Of a stretch of DNA of 64,000 bases, positions 34,079 through 43,577 are shown piece after piece; within the stretch, counting starts at the first letter, position 1, and every line of letters starts with the position of its first letter. The stretch is from Anaerovorax sp. IOR16 (GTDB lineage Bacteria; Bacillota; Clostridia; Peptostreptococcales; Anaerovoracaceae), in assembly GCF_017168145.1 (NCBI RefSeq), contig NZ_JADQTL010000009.1:1244799-1308798 (forward strand), in the 5' to 3' direction. The position numbers were made by a program, and so were the translations under genes. The notes under the pieces are model-generated. The model searched no databases, was not told the origin of the DNA, and saw nothing but the letters and a program-made list of their open reading frames with translations.

Positions 34079-35041
34079 TTAAATGGATAACATTTCTGCT
34101 AAGCGCACAGTACAAGAATCGACTTTTCGTTCCATTTGCAAAGCTTTCTCTAATTCAATATCAACAATTTCGGATCCCCTAATTCCAATAGCCTTACTGC
34201 TGCTATCTTGGAGCAACAATTGCACGGCTTGATAGCCCATCATACTTGCAAGAATTCGATCTCTCGCAGTCGGGCTTCCACCTCTTTGAATATATCCTAA
34301 AACTACAACTTTTGTCTCTAATCCAGTTCTATCTTGTATCACATTTGCCAACTCGTCCGAAGTCATTTCGACTCCCTCAGCGCGAATGATAATACTATGG
34401 AGTTTTCCTCGGTTTCTTCTTTGAATCAAATTTCGACATACTAAATGGATGTCAACCGTTTCTTCCGGGATTAATACTGTTTCTGCACCACCGGCCAGAC
34501 CTGCATAAAGAGCAATGTCTCCACAGTTTCTTCCCATCACTTCAACAACAGTCGTTCTACCATGCGATGAAGACGTATCACGAATGTTACCAATTGCATT
34601 TAATGCAGTATTGACTGCTGTATCAAATCCTAAAGTAAAATCGGTGTAAGACAAGTCATTATCAATTGTTCCAGGAAGTCCCATAATCGGTACTCCGGCT
34701 TGAGAAAGTTCTAGACCTCCATGTAAAGAGCCATCTCCGCCAATAATAACCAGTCCCTCTAATTCAAAATTTTGCATCATATCCAATGCTCTTTTAAACC
34801 CCTCTGGAGTTTGAAAGCGTTCACTTCTTGCAGTTTGAAGAATGGTTCCACCTCTTTGAATAATATCAGAAACGGAATCAACGGTCATTTCCATAATCTC
34901 TCCGTCTATCAGCCCTTCGAACCCTCGTTTAATTCCATAAACTTCCATTTTGTTATAGATTCCAGTTCGTACAACTGCACGAATGGCAGCATTCATCCCA
35001 GGCGCGTCTCCTCCACTTGTTAGTACTCCAATTCTTTTCAT
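34079..35041 (-). CDS. pfkA: ATP-dependent 6-phosphofructokinase
   Basis: A 320-residue glycolytic enzyme. Motifs are GVLTSGGDAPGMNAAIR at the start, the ATP site IIGGDGSLHGG, the catalytic GTIDNDLSYTDFTLGFDTA, EVMGRNCGDIAL, and LGYIQRGGSPTARDR. The Gly after the second GG in GGDGS marks the ATP (not pyrophosphate) type. The ATG at 35039-35041 has a ribosome site 6 bases upstream and gives the usual 320 residues. It follows dnaE by 65 bases, a common Firmicutes order, and is probably co-transcribed. Confidence 0.96.
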   Translation of the reverse strand: MKRIGVLTSGGDAPGMNAAIRAVVRTGIYNKMEVYGIKRGFEGLIDGEIMEMTVDSVSDIIQRGGTILQTARSERFQTPEGFKRALDMMQNFELEGLVIIGGDGSLHGGLELSQAGVPIMGLPGTIDNDLSYTDFTLGFDTAVNTALNAIGNIRDTSSSHGRTTVVEVMGRNCGDIALYAGLAGGAETVLIPEETVDIHLVCRNLIQRRNRGKLHSIIIRAEGVEMTSDELANVIQDRTGLETKVVVLGYIQRGGSPTARDRILASMMGYQAVQLLLQDSSSKAIGIRGSEIVDIELEKALQMERKVDSCTVRLAEMLSI

Positions 35042-35106
35042 TGAAATCACCTGCCTCCTCAAACGATTTTACCCTTGAAACACTTTTTCTCACGCGGTTT
35101 ATTATA

Positions 35107-38100
35107 TCATCTTACATTATCTTTTCCAATTAAATTAATGATTTCCCTGAAAAATCCTTCCTTTCCATTCACCCATAAATTCGATTTTGTTTTGTACTTC
35201 TTTCCGGATGCATCCGAATGAATGATAACAGGAGTTTCTCCAGGATGTCTTTGCAATATTTGTCGTATGCGCTCCAACGTTATACTTTCTTCCAAATCAT
35301 ATGGTATAACTAATCTAATAATTTTTTGCGAATTTACTTCATTATAATTTTCTAAAGAAAAAATTGAATTTGCTAAAATTTTAGGTGCTTCCTCTTCTTT
35401 AAAATTAATGGTTCCTTTCACAACAACCAAGCCATCTTCATAAACCAATTCGGAGTACCGTTCATATACATTCGGAAATACAATGACCTCAACACAACCA
35501 TGCAAATCTTCCAATTCTACAAAGGCCATCATTTGATTCTTCTTTGTAATTAAAGTTTTTTTACTATTGATAACACCTGCTACAGTGACACTCATTCCAT
35601 CATGAATTACTGTGTTTTCCTCTGCATGTGATATATCCTCCGTACGAATGGTAACTACTTTCTCAATTTGCTCTTTATACTCTGCAAGAGGATGCCCGGT
35701 TATATATACCCCTAACATTTCTTTCTCCATTGAAATCAAAATCTTTCGGTCAAAATTTTCAACTCTTGGTAATTTTGACTGTATTCCAGCTTGATTCATG
35801 ATCTCCGTATTGGATTGAAAGAGAGAGATCTGTCCTTCTAAGTTTTTTCGAGAATTATTTTGTGCCGACTCCACAACACTTTCACAAACAGCGAGGAGTG
35901 ATGCTCGATTCTCGGTAAAGCAATCCATTGCCCCTGCTTTCATTAAGCTTTCGATTGCCTTTTTATTAATTTCATGAATATCCACTTCTTCAATCATCTG
36001 AAAGAGATCTTTCGGCTTCCCATTTTTTTCTCTCGCATCAATGATAGCATCAATGACTCCTTCTCCTACATTTTTTACACCCAAAAGACCAAAACGAATT
36101 TTCCCATCTTTTACAGTAAATTTCTTTCCGCTTTCACAAACATCTGGTGGGAGTACATCTATTTTCATTTCATTACAGTTTCGAATGTATTTTGCAATCT
36201 GTGCCGCATCTCCAATCACACTGGTCATCAAAGCAGCCATAAACTCTACAGGAAAATACGTCTTTAAGTAAGCAGTTTCATAAGCTAAAACGGCATAAGC
36301 TGCTGCATGGGATTTGTTGAACGCATATTCTGCAAAAGAAATCATCTGACCATAAATCTCATCCGCCGCTTGTTCTGAAATCCCTCTTCTCACACATCCT
36401 TCAATTTCAACATTACCATTTTGATCCGTTTTTCCATAAATGAAATACTTCCGTTCCTCCTCCATAGCCTCTCTTTTTTTCTTACTCATTGCGCGGCGTA
36501 CCAAGTCGCTTCTACCATACGTATATCCAGCCAAGTCTCGTACAATCTGCATAACCTGTTCTTGGTAAACCATACACCCATAAGTTACAGATAGTATCGG
36601 CTGTAAACTAGAATCAATGTATGAAATATTTTTCGGATTTTTTTTATTTTCAATGTATGTCGGTATGGAATTCATTGGTCCCGGACGATAAAGTGAAATT
36701 CCTGCCACAATATCTTCAAAACAATCCGGTTTTAAATTTTTCATAAACTGTGTCATACCACCGCTTTCCATCTGAAAAACACCCATAGTATTTCCACTGC
36801 TTATGAGCTCATAGACCTTAGGATCATCATAGGTCATATGAGAAAAATCAATTTTCTTTTTATGGTTTTCCCAAATCAACTCAAGTGCATCCCTGATAAC
36901 GGTTAAATTTCGAAGTCCCAGAAAATCCATTTTTAAAAGGCCAAGCTCTTCAATGGTTGTCATTGTAAACTGAGTAGATACGCCTTTTTCTGCTAGATAA
37001 AGAGGTACATATTCATTGATGCTTTTTTTTGAAATTACAACTCCTGCAGCATGCGTAGAAGCATGGCGTGGCATACCTTCTAAGGCTCGTGCCGTATCAA
37101 TGAGTTCTTTGATGCGCAAGTTGCTTTCATAGTCTTTCTTCAACTCCGGGTTCATTTCCAAAGCCTTATCAATTGTCATTTTTAATTCAAAAGGTACTTT
37201 TTTTGCAATGGCATCCACTTCACTGTAACTCATATCCATAGCACGACCCACATCACGTATGGCAGCCTTTGCCTTCATCGTTCCAAAGGTAATGATCTGA
37301 GCAACCTTATCCTCACCATATTTTTCAATGACATAGTTAATGACTTCCTGCCTTCTTTCATAGCAGAAATCAATATCAATATCAGGCATACTGATACGTT
37401 CAGGATTCAAAAATCGCTCAAAAATAAGTCCGTATCGAATTGGATCGATATTCGTAATGTGTAGACAGTAAGCAACAATACTACCGGCTGCTGACCCTCT
37501 TCCCGGTCCTACCACAATGCCTTTATTTCTAGCATAGTTAATAAAATCCCAAACAATTAAAAAATATTCTACATAACCCATTTTCTCAATGGTAGAAAGC
37601 TCATATTCCAATCGTTCATGAAGTTCAGCAGAATCTACCCCATACCGTTCTTTCATACCTTCTGCACATAACCATCTCAGATATTCTCTATTGTTTCTCC
37701 CCTCCGGTGCTTGAAACTCCGGCAAATGATGTTCTCCAAATACAAATTCTACATTGCATTCTTCTGCAACCTTTACTGTGTTTTCCAATGCTTCTGGGAT
37801 ATGTCCAAATAACAATTGCATTTCCTGCTCTGATTTTAAATAAAATTGGTCATTCGGAAAACGCATACGGTCTTCATCATCCACCCTGCTGGCAGTCTGA
37901 ATGCATAAAAGTACATCGTGTGCCCTTGCATCTTCTTTTTTTACATAATGAACATCGTTTGTAGCAATAAACGGTACTCCCGTTTCTTCATGCAGCTTCT
38001 GCATTTGTGGAAATATGCGCTGTTCTTCCTCTAACCCTTGATCCTGTAATTCCAAATAAAGGTTTCCTTCCCCAAAGATATCTAAAAGAGTGAGGACTTC

Positions 38101-38568
38101 TTTTTTAGCTCCTTCATAATTTCCTTTTAATAAATTCTGCTGTACATTACCAGCAAGACATGCAGTCAGTGCAATCAACCCTTCACTGTGATTTTTTAGA
38201 AACTCATGATCCACTCGAGGCTTATAGTAAAAACCTTCCGTAAATCCAGCGGATACAATTTTCACTAAGTTGTGGTATCCCACTTCATTTTTAGCTAATA
38301 ATACCAAATGCCCCTGCTGTTTATCTTTATCGACTTCTTTATCTTGCATTCTTCTTGCCGATGTATAGACTTCGCATCCAATAATGGGCTTAATTCCTTG
38401 TTTTTTAGCTTCTCTATAAAAATCAATGACACCAAACATTACACCATGATCTGTAATTGCCACAGCGTCCATGCCTAATTCTTTTGTTTGTGCAATCAAA
38501 TCCTTGATGCGTGAAGCACCATCCAAAAGACTGTATTCTGTATGTACATGTAAATGTACAAAACCCAT
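35107..38568 (-). CDS. dnaE: DNA polymerase III alpha subunit (DnaE type)
   Basis: An 1153-residue replicative polymerase. It has a PHP domain at the N-terminus (FVHLHVHTEYSLLDGA, AITDHGVMFG, GCEVYT), the polymerase palm with PDIDIDFCYERR (near residue 400) and the VGPGRGSAAGSIVAY motif, a fingers region, a tandem HhH region (about 820-900), and an OB domain (about 990-1070) with VTVAGVINSKKTLITKKNQ. It is the DnaE type and not PolC. The ATG at 38566-38568 is preferred; the GTG four codons upstream doubles as its ribosome site. Confidence 0.96.
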   Translation of the reverse strand: MGFVHLHVHTEYSLLDGASRIKDLIAQTKELGMDAVAITDHGVMFGVIDFYREAKKQGIKPIIGCEVYTSARRMQDKEVDKDKQQGHLVLLAKNEVGYHNLVKIVSAGFTEGFYYKPRVDHEFLKNHSEGLIALTACLAGNVQQNLLKGNYEGAKKEVLTLLDIFGEGNLYLELQDQGLEEEQRIFPQMQKLHEETGVPFIATNDVHYVKKEDARAHDVLLCIQTASRVDDEDRMRFPNDQFYLKSEQEMQLLFGHIPEALENTVKVAEECNVEFVFGEHHLPEFQAPEGRNNREYLRWLCAEGMKERYGVDSAELHERLEYELSTIEKMGYVEYFLIVWDFINYARNKGIVVGPGRGSAAGSIVAYCLHITNIDPIRYGLIFERFLNPERISMPDIDIDFCYERRQEVINYVIEKYGEDKVAQIITFGTMKAKAAIRDVGRAMDMSYSEVDAIAKKVPFELKMTIDKALEMNPELKKDYESNLRIKELIDTARALEGMPRHASTHAAGVVISKKSINEYVPLYLAEKGVSTQFTMTTIEELGLLKMDFLGLRNLTVIRDALELIWENHKKKIDFSHMTYDDPKVYELISSGNTMGVFQMESGGMTQFMKNLKPDCFEDIVAGISLYRPGPMNSIPTYIENKKNPKNISYIDSSLQPILSVTYGCMVYQEQVMQIVRDLAGYTYGRSDLVRRAMSKKKREAMEEERKYFIYGKTDQNGNVEIEGCVRRGISEQAADEIYGQMISFAEYAFNKSHAAAYAVLAYETAYLKTYFPVEFMAALMTSVIGDAAQIAKYIRNCNEMKIDVLPPDVCESGKKFTVKDGKIRFGLLGVKNVGEGVIDAIIDAREKNGKPKDLFQMIEEVDIHEINKKAIESLMKAGAMDCFTENRASLLAVCESVVESAQNNSRKNLEGQISLFQSNTEIMNQAGIQSKLPRVENFDRKILISMEKEMLGVYITGHPLAEYKEQIEKVVTIRTEDISHAEENTVIHDGMSVTVAGVINSKKTLITKKNQMMAFVELEDLHGCVEVIVFPNVYERYSELVYEDGLVVVKGTINFKEEEAPKILANSIFSLENYNEVNSQKIIRLVIPYDLEESITLERIRQILQRHPGETPVIIHSDASGKKYKTKSNLWVNGKEGFFREIINLIGKDNVR

Positions 38569-38654
38569 AATTTTTCTCACTTTCTTTATTCATTTTATAA
38601 AATTATTCTATCAGAAATTATTTTAAAATGCGAGTTTGTTCTTGCTTTTCTTTC

Positions 38655-38683
38655 TTGTTTCACCACAAAAAATAAGCTAAACT
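38655..38683 (+). promoter_or_regulatory. Promoter of the SLH-domain protein gene
   Basis: TTGTTT (38655-38660), 17 bases, TAAACT (38678-38683), 66 bases before the start codon. Confidence 0.55.
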
Positions 38684-38749
38684 AAATACGTGTGCTACTC
38701 TAAATTAAAATACAATCATTTAGCGCAATCAAAAGAGAAAGGATTAACA

Positions 38750-39928
38750 ATGACATTCATAAAACATAAACATTATAAAAGACTTACTATTTTTCTCATT
38801 TTAATGACGTTCATGACAAACGTTTCTTATGCAGCAAATGCAGCAAATATAAATCAATATGGGTTTGACTGTTTTACAAAACGTTATGAATACAAGGAAG
38901 ATACCTTTTGTGACATCTCTAAGGAATGGATAAAAAAATCCCTGAAACCAAGCTATGAATTGGGGCTCATCAGCGGAAGAACCTCGGATCGCTTTGATCC
39001 AAACGGATACGTAACAATAGCGGAAGCTCTCTCAATTGCATCTCGCGTTCATGAAATTTATTATGGAGGCGACGGAATTATGAATAAGATGGGATCGAAG
39101 TGGTACGATGGTGCTATCATCTATGCCATTGACAACAATATCATAAAAGCAGGGCAATTCTCTAATTATGAGAAAAAAGCTACACGAGCAGAAGTTGCAG
39201 ATCTATTTTCTCACGCATTGCCTCAAACAGCATTAAAAGCAATAAATCACATTACTGAGCTTCCGGATATTAAAGCTTCAGATTCTTATCATGCCTCAAT
39301 TTTGTACCTTTATAACGCAGGCATTCTTTCAGGAAGTGATGATTTTGGAACTTTTTATCCGAATAAACAAATTACACGGGCAGAAATTGCAGTCCTTCTT
39401 ACAAGAATGGTAATTCCAAGTGAGCGAAAAAAACTAAGTCTGAAAAAAAGTAATCAATCATTGAAACCTAACTACCAATCCATCAAAAGTAACGATGGTT
39501 CCTTTTCTCTATCTGTTACGTCTGATTGGATTGAAAACAAACCAAATCATTCTTCTCAGTCAAATTTAGAACTAAGTACTTACGATGGACTTTGTCAATT
39601 AGCCGCCATAACAACAAATAAAAATAATACAGCAAGCTTCGATCTTTTATCATACAATGCTTCTTGTGTACAAGAGCTATCAAAAAAAATGAGCAAAGCC
39701 TCTTTTACTCCACCAAAAAAAGCAGTTATAAATGGTAACAATGCAATCTTAACTGCGATAAAAGGAAACGTTGATAATATTTCAATGAACTATTATATAA
39801 TGGCAATTGAAAATGAAACACAAATTGTATTGATTTCCACTGTGTTTCCGGATTCCATCGCAAAAGAATCGCTTCCTAAAGTGAAGATGCTCTATCAGCA
39901 GTTTGCTTTCATTGAAGAAGGTCAGTAA
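38750..39928 (+). CDS. S-layer homology (SLH) domain protein
   Basis: A 392-residue exported protein. The signal peptide (about 1-27, LTIFLILMTFMTNVSYAANA) is followed by three SLH repeats: about 40-95 (ITIAEALS-type helix), 98-145 (ATRAEVADLFSHAL) and 155-215 (ITRAEIAVLLTRM). SLH repeats anchor proteins to pyruvylated cell-wall polymers. The C-terminal 150 residues form a separate domain (DGSFSLSVTSDWI to VKMLYQQFAFIEE) resembling PsbP/DUF1795-like folds in strand pattern, but this is a weak call. The ATG at 38750 has an AAAGG site. It is monocistronic. Confidence 0.88.
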   Translation: MTFIKHKHYKRLTIFLILMTFMTNVSYAANAANINQYGFDCFTKRYEYKEDTFCDISKEWIKKSLKPSYELGLISGRTSDRFDPNGYVTIAEALSIASRVHEIYYGGDGIMNKMGSKWYDGAIIYAIDNNIIKAGQFSNYEKKATRAEVADLFSHALPQTALKAINHITELPDIKASDSYHASILYLYNAGILSGSDDFGTFYPNKQITRAEIAVLLTRMVIPSERKKLSLKKSNQSLKPNYQSIKSNDGSFSLSVTSDWIENKPNHSSQSNLELSTYDGLCQLAAITTNKNNTASFDLLSYNASCVQELSKKMSKASFTPPKKAVINGNNAILTAIKGNVDNISMNYYIMAIENETQIVLISTVFPDSIAKESLPKVKMLYQQFAFIEEGQ

Positions 39929-39992
39929 ATTGTAAATAAAAAATTCATTTATATAGCTATTCATTAGTAAACGATATAAGATTTTAACGAAA

Positions 39993-40040
39993 AAGGCTGT
40001 TTCAAAAAGGATTTAATAAAATTCCTCCTGAAACAGCCTT
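39993..40040. terminator. Bidirectional terminator between the SLH gene and carbonic anhydrase
   Basis: Arms AAGGCTGTTTCA and TGAAACAGCCTT, 12 bp perfect, loop 24 bases, A-rich on the left and TTAATT on the right. Confidence 0.75.
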
Positions 40041-40082
40041 AATTAATTCAATGTCACTTTATTTATTCTCTAACCTATCTTT

Positions 40083-40625
40083 CTAACAAACCTGACGAAC
40101 TTCTCCGGTTTCTGGATTCATAATTAATCCATAAATCCTTACATCCTTTGGAATTAATGGATGTGTTTTGATAATTTCTACAGAACCATTTACCGCATCT
40201 TCGACATTACAAAAACCAACCAGCCATTCCTGAATGCCACCAGTTGCTCCGTCACTTCTCGCGATATCTACATCTGTAATACCATGCTCATGCATTTTTT
40301 GAATCAGATTTTCACTGTTAATATTCTGCATACCGCAATCATCGTGTCCAATTACCAATATTTCCTCTACGCCAAGCTCATAAATTGCGACAATCAAACT
40401 GTGTATTACACTTCCATATGGATGAGAAACTACGGCTCCTGCATTTTTAATCAACTTTACATCTCCGTTTTTTAACCCCAAAGCAGCAGGTAAAAGTGCC
40501 GTTAACCTCGTATCCATACATGCTAATATCGCCGTTTTTTTACTTGGATATTTATCCGTTTGATATTCCTTATACCGTTCTTCTGCAACAAATGCCTTAT
40601 TATGCTCAAGCATTTCTTTTAGCAT
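40083..40625 (-). CDS. Beta-class carbonic anhydrase
   Basis: A 180-residue enzyme for CO2/bicarbonate interconversion. The zinc ligands are visible as ACMDTRL (Cys, with the Asp-Arg dyad) and GHDDCGM (His and Cys), about 55 residues apart; NAGAVVSHPYGS lies between. It belongs to the short beta class found in many clostridia. The ATG at 40623-40625 is preferred (GGGGG about 9 bases upstream); a GTG three codons earlier abuts that site. Its promoter overlaps the divergent uup promoter. Confidence 0.93.
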   Translation of the reverse strand: MLKEMLEHNKAFVAEERYKEYQTDKYPSKKTAILACMDTRLTALLPAALGLKNGDVKLIKNAGAVVSHPYGSVIHSLIVAIYELGVEEILVIGHDDCGMQNINSENLIQKMHEHGITDVDIARSDGATGGIQEWLVGFCNVEDAVNGSVEIIKTHPLIPKDVRIYGLIMNPETGEVRQVC

Positions 40626-40640
40626 TTCATCCACACCCCC

Positions 40641-40669
40641 TTGTTCTTATAATTTTTAACAAGTATAAT
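40641..40669 (+). promoter_or_regulatory. Promoter of uup, overlapping the divergent carbonic anhydrase promoter
   Basis: TTGTTC (40641-40646), 17 bases, TATAAT (40664-40669). The -10 box shares four bases with the -10 box on the other strand. Confidence 0.7.
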
Positions 40670-40690
40670 ATTAAGTTGTATCATTGTCAA
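40662..40690 (-). promoter_or_regulatory. Promoter of carbonic anhydrase, overlapping the uup promoter
   Basis: Minus strand TTGACA (40685-40690), 17 bases, TATACT (40662-40667). The two promoters cannot both be occupied by RNA polymerase at once. Confidence 0.75.
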
Positions 40691-40703
40691 TAAGGAGCTT
40701 ATT

Positions 40704-42524
40704 TTGATTATATTAAACGCTACTAATCTATGTAAATCATATACAGAAAAACCACTGTTAGAAAATCTATCCTTTTATATTAATGAGGGAGATAAAATCG
40801 GTTTAATTGGTGTAAACGGCACCGGAAAATCCACACTGCTTCGAATTGTGGCAGAAATAGAGGAATCCGATTCCGGCATAATTACAAAAACGAAAGGTGT
40901 ACGCATTGGATATTTACCGCAAATGCCTGTTTTTTCATGTGAAAATACTGTACTCGAACAAGTTTTAAAAAATGTGGAAGAAAACAATCGAGAATCGATG
41001 GAATACGAATGCAAGTCCATGCTATTAGAACTTGGAATGCATGAATTTGATAAACCTATGGATCAACTTTCCGGCGGAGAACGAAAACGAGTTGCAATGG
41101 CAAGTATCTTTGTCAGTCCTGTGGAGCTACTTATCTTGGACGAGCCAACAAATCATATCGACAGCGATACGGTAGAATGGTTAGAAGAATATCTCTCTAA
41201 GTTTAAAGGTGCCATTTTAATGGTTACACACGATCGTTATTTCTTAGATCGTGTGACAAACAAAATATTAGAACTTAATAATGGAACCATCTATCGTCAT
41301 GAGGGCAACTATGCTTATTATCTGGAAAATAAAGCCGCAAGAGAAGAAATGGCGATTGCCTCTGAGCGAAAAAGAAAAACACTTTACCGTAGAGAATTAG
41401 AATGGATTCGAAGAGGGGCTCAAGCAAGAAGCACCAAAGCGAAATCCAGAATCGAACGATTTGAGGAATTAGAAAAGAACAAACTGATTCTCAATGAAAC
41501 AAAGCTACAAATGAACTCGGTAGCTAGTCGTTTAGGAAAAAAGGTAATTGAACTAAAAAATGTATCCAAAAGCTATGGTGATAAAAATCTAATTTCCAAT
41601 TTTACTTATACCATTCTACGAAATGATCGCATTGGAATTATCGGTCAAAATGGTTGTGGAAAATCTACACTTTTAAAATTAATTCAAGGCTTGATTCAAC
41701 CGGACAGCGGATCTGTAGAAATTGGTGAAACAGTAAAAATTGGTTATTTTTCACAAGAAAACGAATCTTTAAATGAAGATTTACGTGTCATCGACTATAT
41801 TCAAAGCATCGCGTACAACGTTATAACCGAAGACGGAACCATTACTGCATCACAGATGCTGGAGCGTTTTCTGTTTCCAAGCAGTCTTCATTCAGTTCGC
41901 ATCAATCGTCTATCCGGCGGGGAAAAACGCCGTTTGTATCTACTGAGTATTTTAATGAGCGCGCCGAATGTATTACTATTTGATGAGCCAACCAATGATT
42001 TGGATATTGAAACACTTACCGTTTTAGAAGATTATCTGGATCATTTTCCAGGCGCCGTTTTGGTCGTTTCCCATGATCGATACTTTGTTGATCGCATTGC
42101 AATTCGAACCTTTGTTTATGAAGATGATGGAAAAATAGGTCATTATCCCGGCGGCTATACCGATTACATTGAGATTCGAAAGTTGGAAACTAAAGAATTA
42201 AAAGTAAAGAAAGAATCGTCAACTTCCATAAATAAAGAACAAATTCAAGATTCCTGCGAACCAAACAATAACAATAATCGGAGGAAGCTAAAATTTACAT
42301 TCAATGAACAACGTGAGTTTGATACCATTGATGATGAAATTGCAGATCTAGAGAATCAAATATCCAATCTTGATGTACAAATGGCAGCAGCTGCAAGCAG
42401 CTATACAAAGCTTCAAGAACTAAATACAGAAAAGGAGCAGCTAGAAAATAAATTAGCTGAGAAAATGGATCGTTGGCTCTATCTAAACGATTTAGCAGAA
42501 CAAATCAACCAGCAATCAACTTAA
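40704..42524 (+). CDS. uup: ABC-F family ATPase (Uup-like)
   Basis: A 606-residue soluble protein with two ABC cassettes and no membrane part, acting on ribosomes. Cassette 1 has GVNGTGKST, LSGGERKRVAMAS and LLILDEPTNHID. Cassette 2 (from about residue 280) has GQNGCGKST, LSGGEKRRLYLLS and VLLFDEPTNDLD. The linker ELEWIRRGAQARSTKAKSRI is the P-site tRNA-interaction motif type. A C-terminal coiled coil (about 530-606) is the Uup feature. The start is TTG at 40704 with AAGGAG upstream. Which ABC-F subtype it is remains a judgement. Confidence 0.92.
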   Translation: MIILNATNLCKSYTEKPLLENLSFYINEGDKIGLIGVNGTGKSTLLRIVAEIEESDSGIITKTKGVRIGYLPQMPVFSCENTVLEQVLKNVEENNRESMEYECKSMLLELGMHEFDKPMDQLSGGERKRVAMASIFVSPVELLILDEPTNHIDSDTVEWLEEYLSKFKGAILMVTHDRYFLDRVTNKILELNNGTIYRHEGNYAYYLENKAAREEMAIASERKRKTLYRRELEWIRRGAQARSTKAKSRIERFEELEKNKLILNETKLQMNSVASRLGKKVIELKNVSKSYGDKNLISNFTYTILRNDRIGIIGQNGCGKSTLLKLIQGLIQPDSGSVEIGETVKIGYFSQENESLNEDLRVIDYIQSIAYNVITEDGTITASQMLERFLFPSSLHSVRINRLSGGEKRRLYLLSILMSAPNVLLFDEPTNDLDIETLTVLEDYLDHFPGAVLVVSHDRYFVDRIAIRTFVYEDDGKIGHYPGGYTDYIEIRKLETKELKVKKESSTSINKEQIQDSCEPNNNNNRRKLKFTFNEQREFDTIDDEIADLENQISNLDVQMAAAASSYTKLQELNTEKEQLENKLAEKMDRWLYLNDLAEQINQQST

Positions 42525-42595
42525 TTAAAAAAATCAAAAAGCAGCATATACCAAGTCATTAAAGCAATATTGCTAATTAGAAAGGGGTCTTAACT

Positions 42596-43555
42596 TTGAA
42601 AAAAGGATATCTGTATATTGCCTTTGCAACGTTTTTATTCAGTACCATGGAAATCGCATTAAAATCAATTGCAGGTCAATTTCATCCAATTCAACTTACT
42701 TTAATCCGATTTTTTATAGGAGGTATATTCCTATTACCCTTTGCCCTTTCTACCTTGAAAAAAAAGCAAGTAAGCATTGATAAGCAAAGTATGATATACT
42801 TTGCTTTACTTGGTCTCATGGGCGTTGTTATCAGTATGACATTTTATCAATTGGCCGTAGAAAATGCAAAGGCTTCCGTTGTTGCTGTCCTTTTTAGCAG
42901 CAATCCCATTTTTGTCATGCTATTTGCCTATTTTATCCTTCATGAAGTGATCTATAAAAGAAACCTAATCTCTCTTTTCTTAGAACTTTTGGGGATTTTA
43001 GTAATTATTAATCCATTAAATACAGAAATCAGTGCTGCAGGAATTTCATTTACACTTCTTGCCACTGTTACCTTCTCACTCTATGGTGTTTTTGGAAAGA
43101 AAAAATGTCAACAATACGGTGGCGTTGTCGTTACCTGTTTTAGTTTTATTTTGGGAAGTTTTGAAATGTTTTTATTCGTAATGTTAAGTCATATAAAAAC
43201 CATTTCTCTAAGCTTATCAAGCATTGGCCTTTCTGTCTTTTCTGAAATTCCATTATTATCCGGTTATACGGCAGACAATTTTTTCATAGTACTCTACATT
43301 GCCATCGGCGTAACCGGCGGCGGATATGCCTTTTATTTTCTTGCAATGGAAGCCACATCTGCAAATACAGCCTCTTTAACTTTTTTCTTTAAGCCGGTAC
43401 TAGCACCCATTTTAGCTGCAATTTTTTTACACGAAATCATTCCAGTTTCAATGATTATTGGTATTTTACTGATTCTTATAGGCTCAATGGTTTCACTTTA
43501 CCCAAATTTAATCGTCTCAAAAAACATTTCATCTCAAAATAATCAAGAAGAATAA
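42596..43555 (+). CDS. DMT/EamA family transporter
   Basis: A 319-residue membrane protein with ten helices in two EamA repeats (about 5-140 and 150-305), of the drug/metabolite exporter type. PIQLTLIRFFIGGIFLLP in helix 2 and KPVLAPILAAIFLHEIIP in the second repeat are typical. Substrate unknown. The start is TTG at 42596 with AAAGGGG upstream. It lies 71 bases after uup and 22 before the thioesterase, so the three plus-strand genes may be one transcript. Confidence 0.9.
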   Translation: MKKGYLYIAFATFLFSTMEIALKSIAGQFHPIQLTLIRFFIGGIFLLPFALSTLKKKQVSIDKQSMIYFALLGLMGVVISMTFYQLAVENAKASVVAVLFSSNPIFVMLFAYFILHEVIYKRNLISLFLELLGILVIINPLNTEISAAGISFTLLATVTFSLYGVFGKKKCQQYGGVVVTCFSFILGSFEMFLFVMLSHIKTISLSLSSIGLSVFSEIPLLSGYTADNFFIVLYIAIGVTGGGYAFYFLAMEATSANTASLTFFFKPVLAPILAAIFLHEIIPVSMIIGILLILIGSMVSLYPNLIVSKNISSQNNQEE

Positions 43556-43577
43556 ACCTTTTGAAAGGAGTATTACT

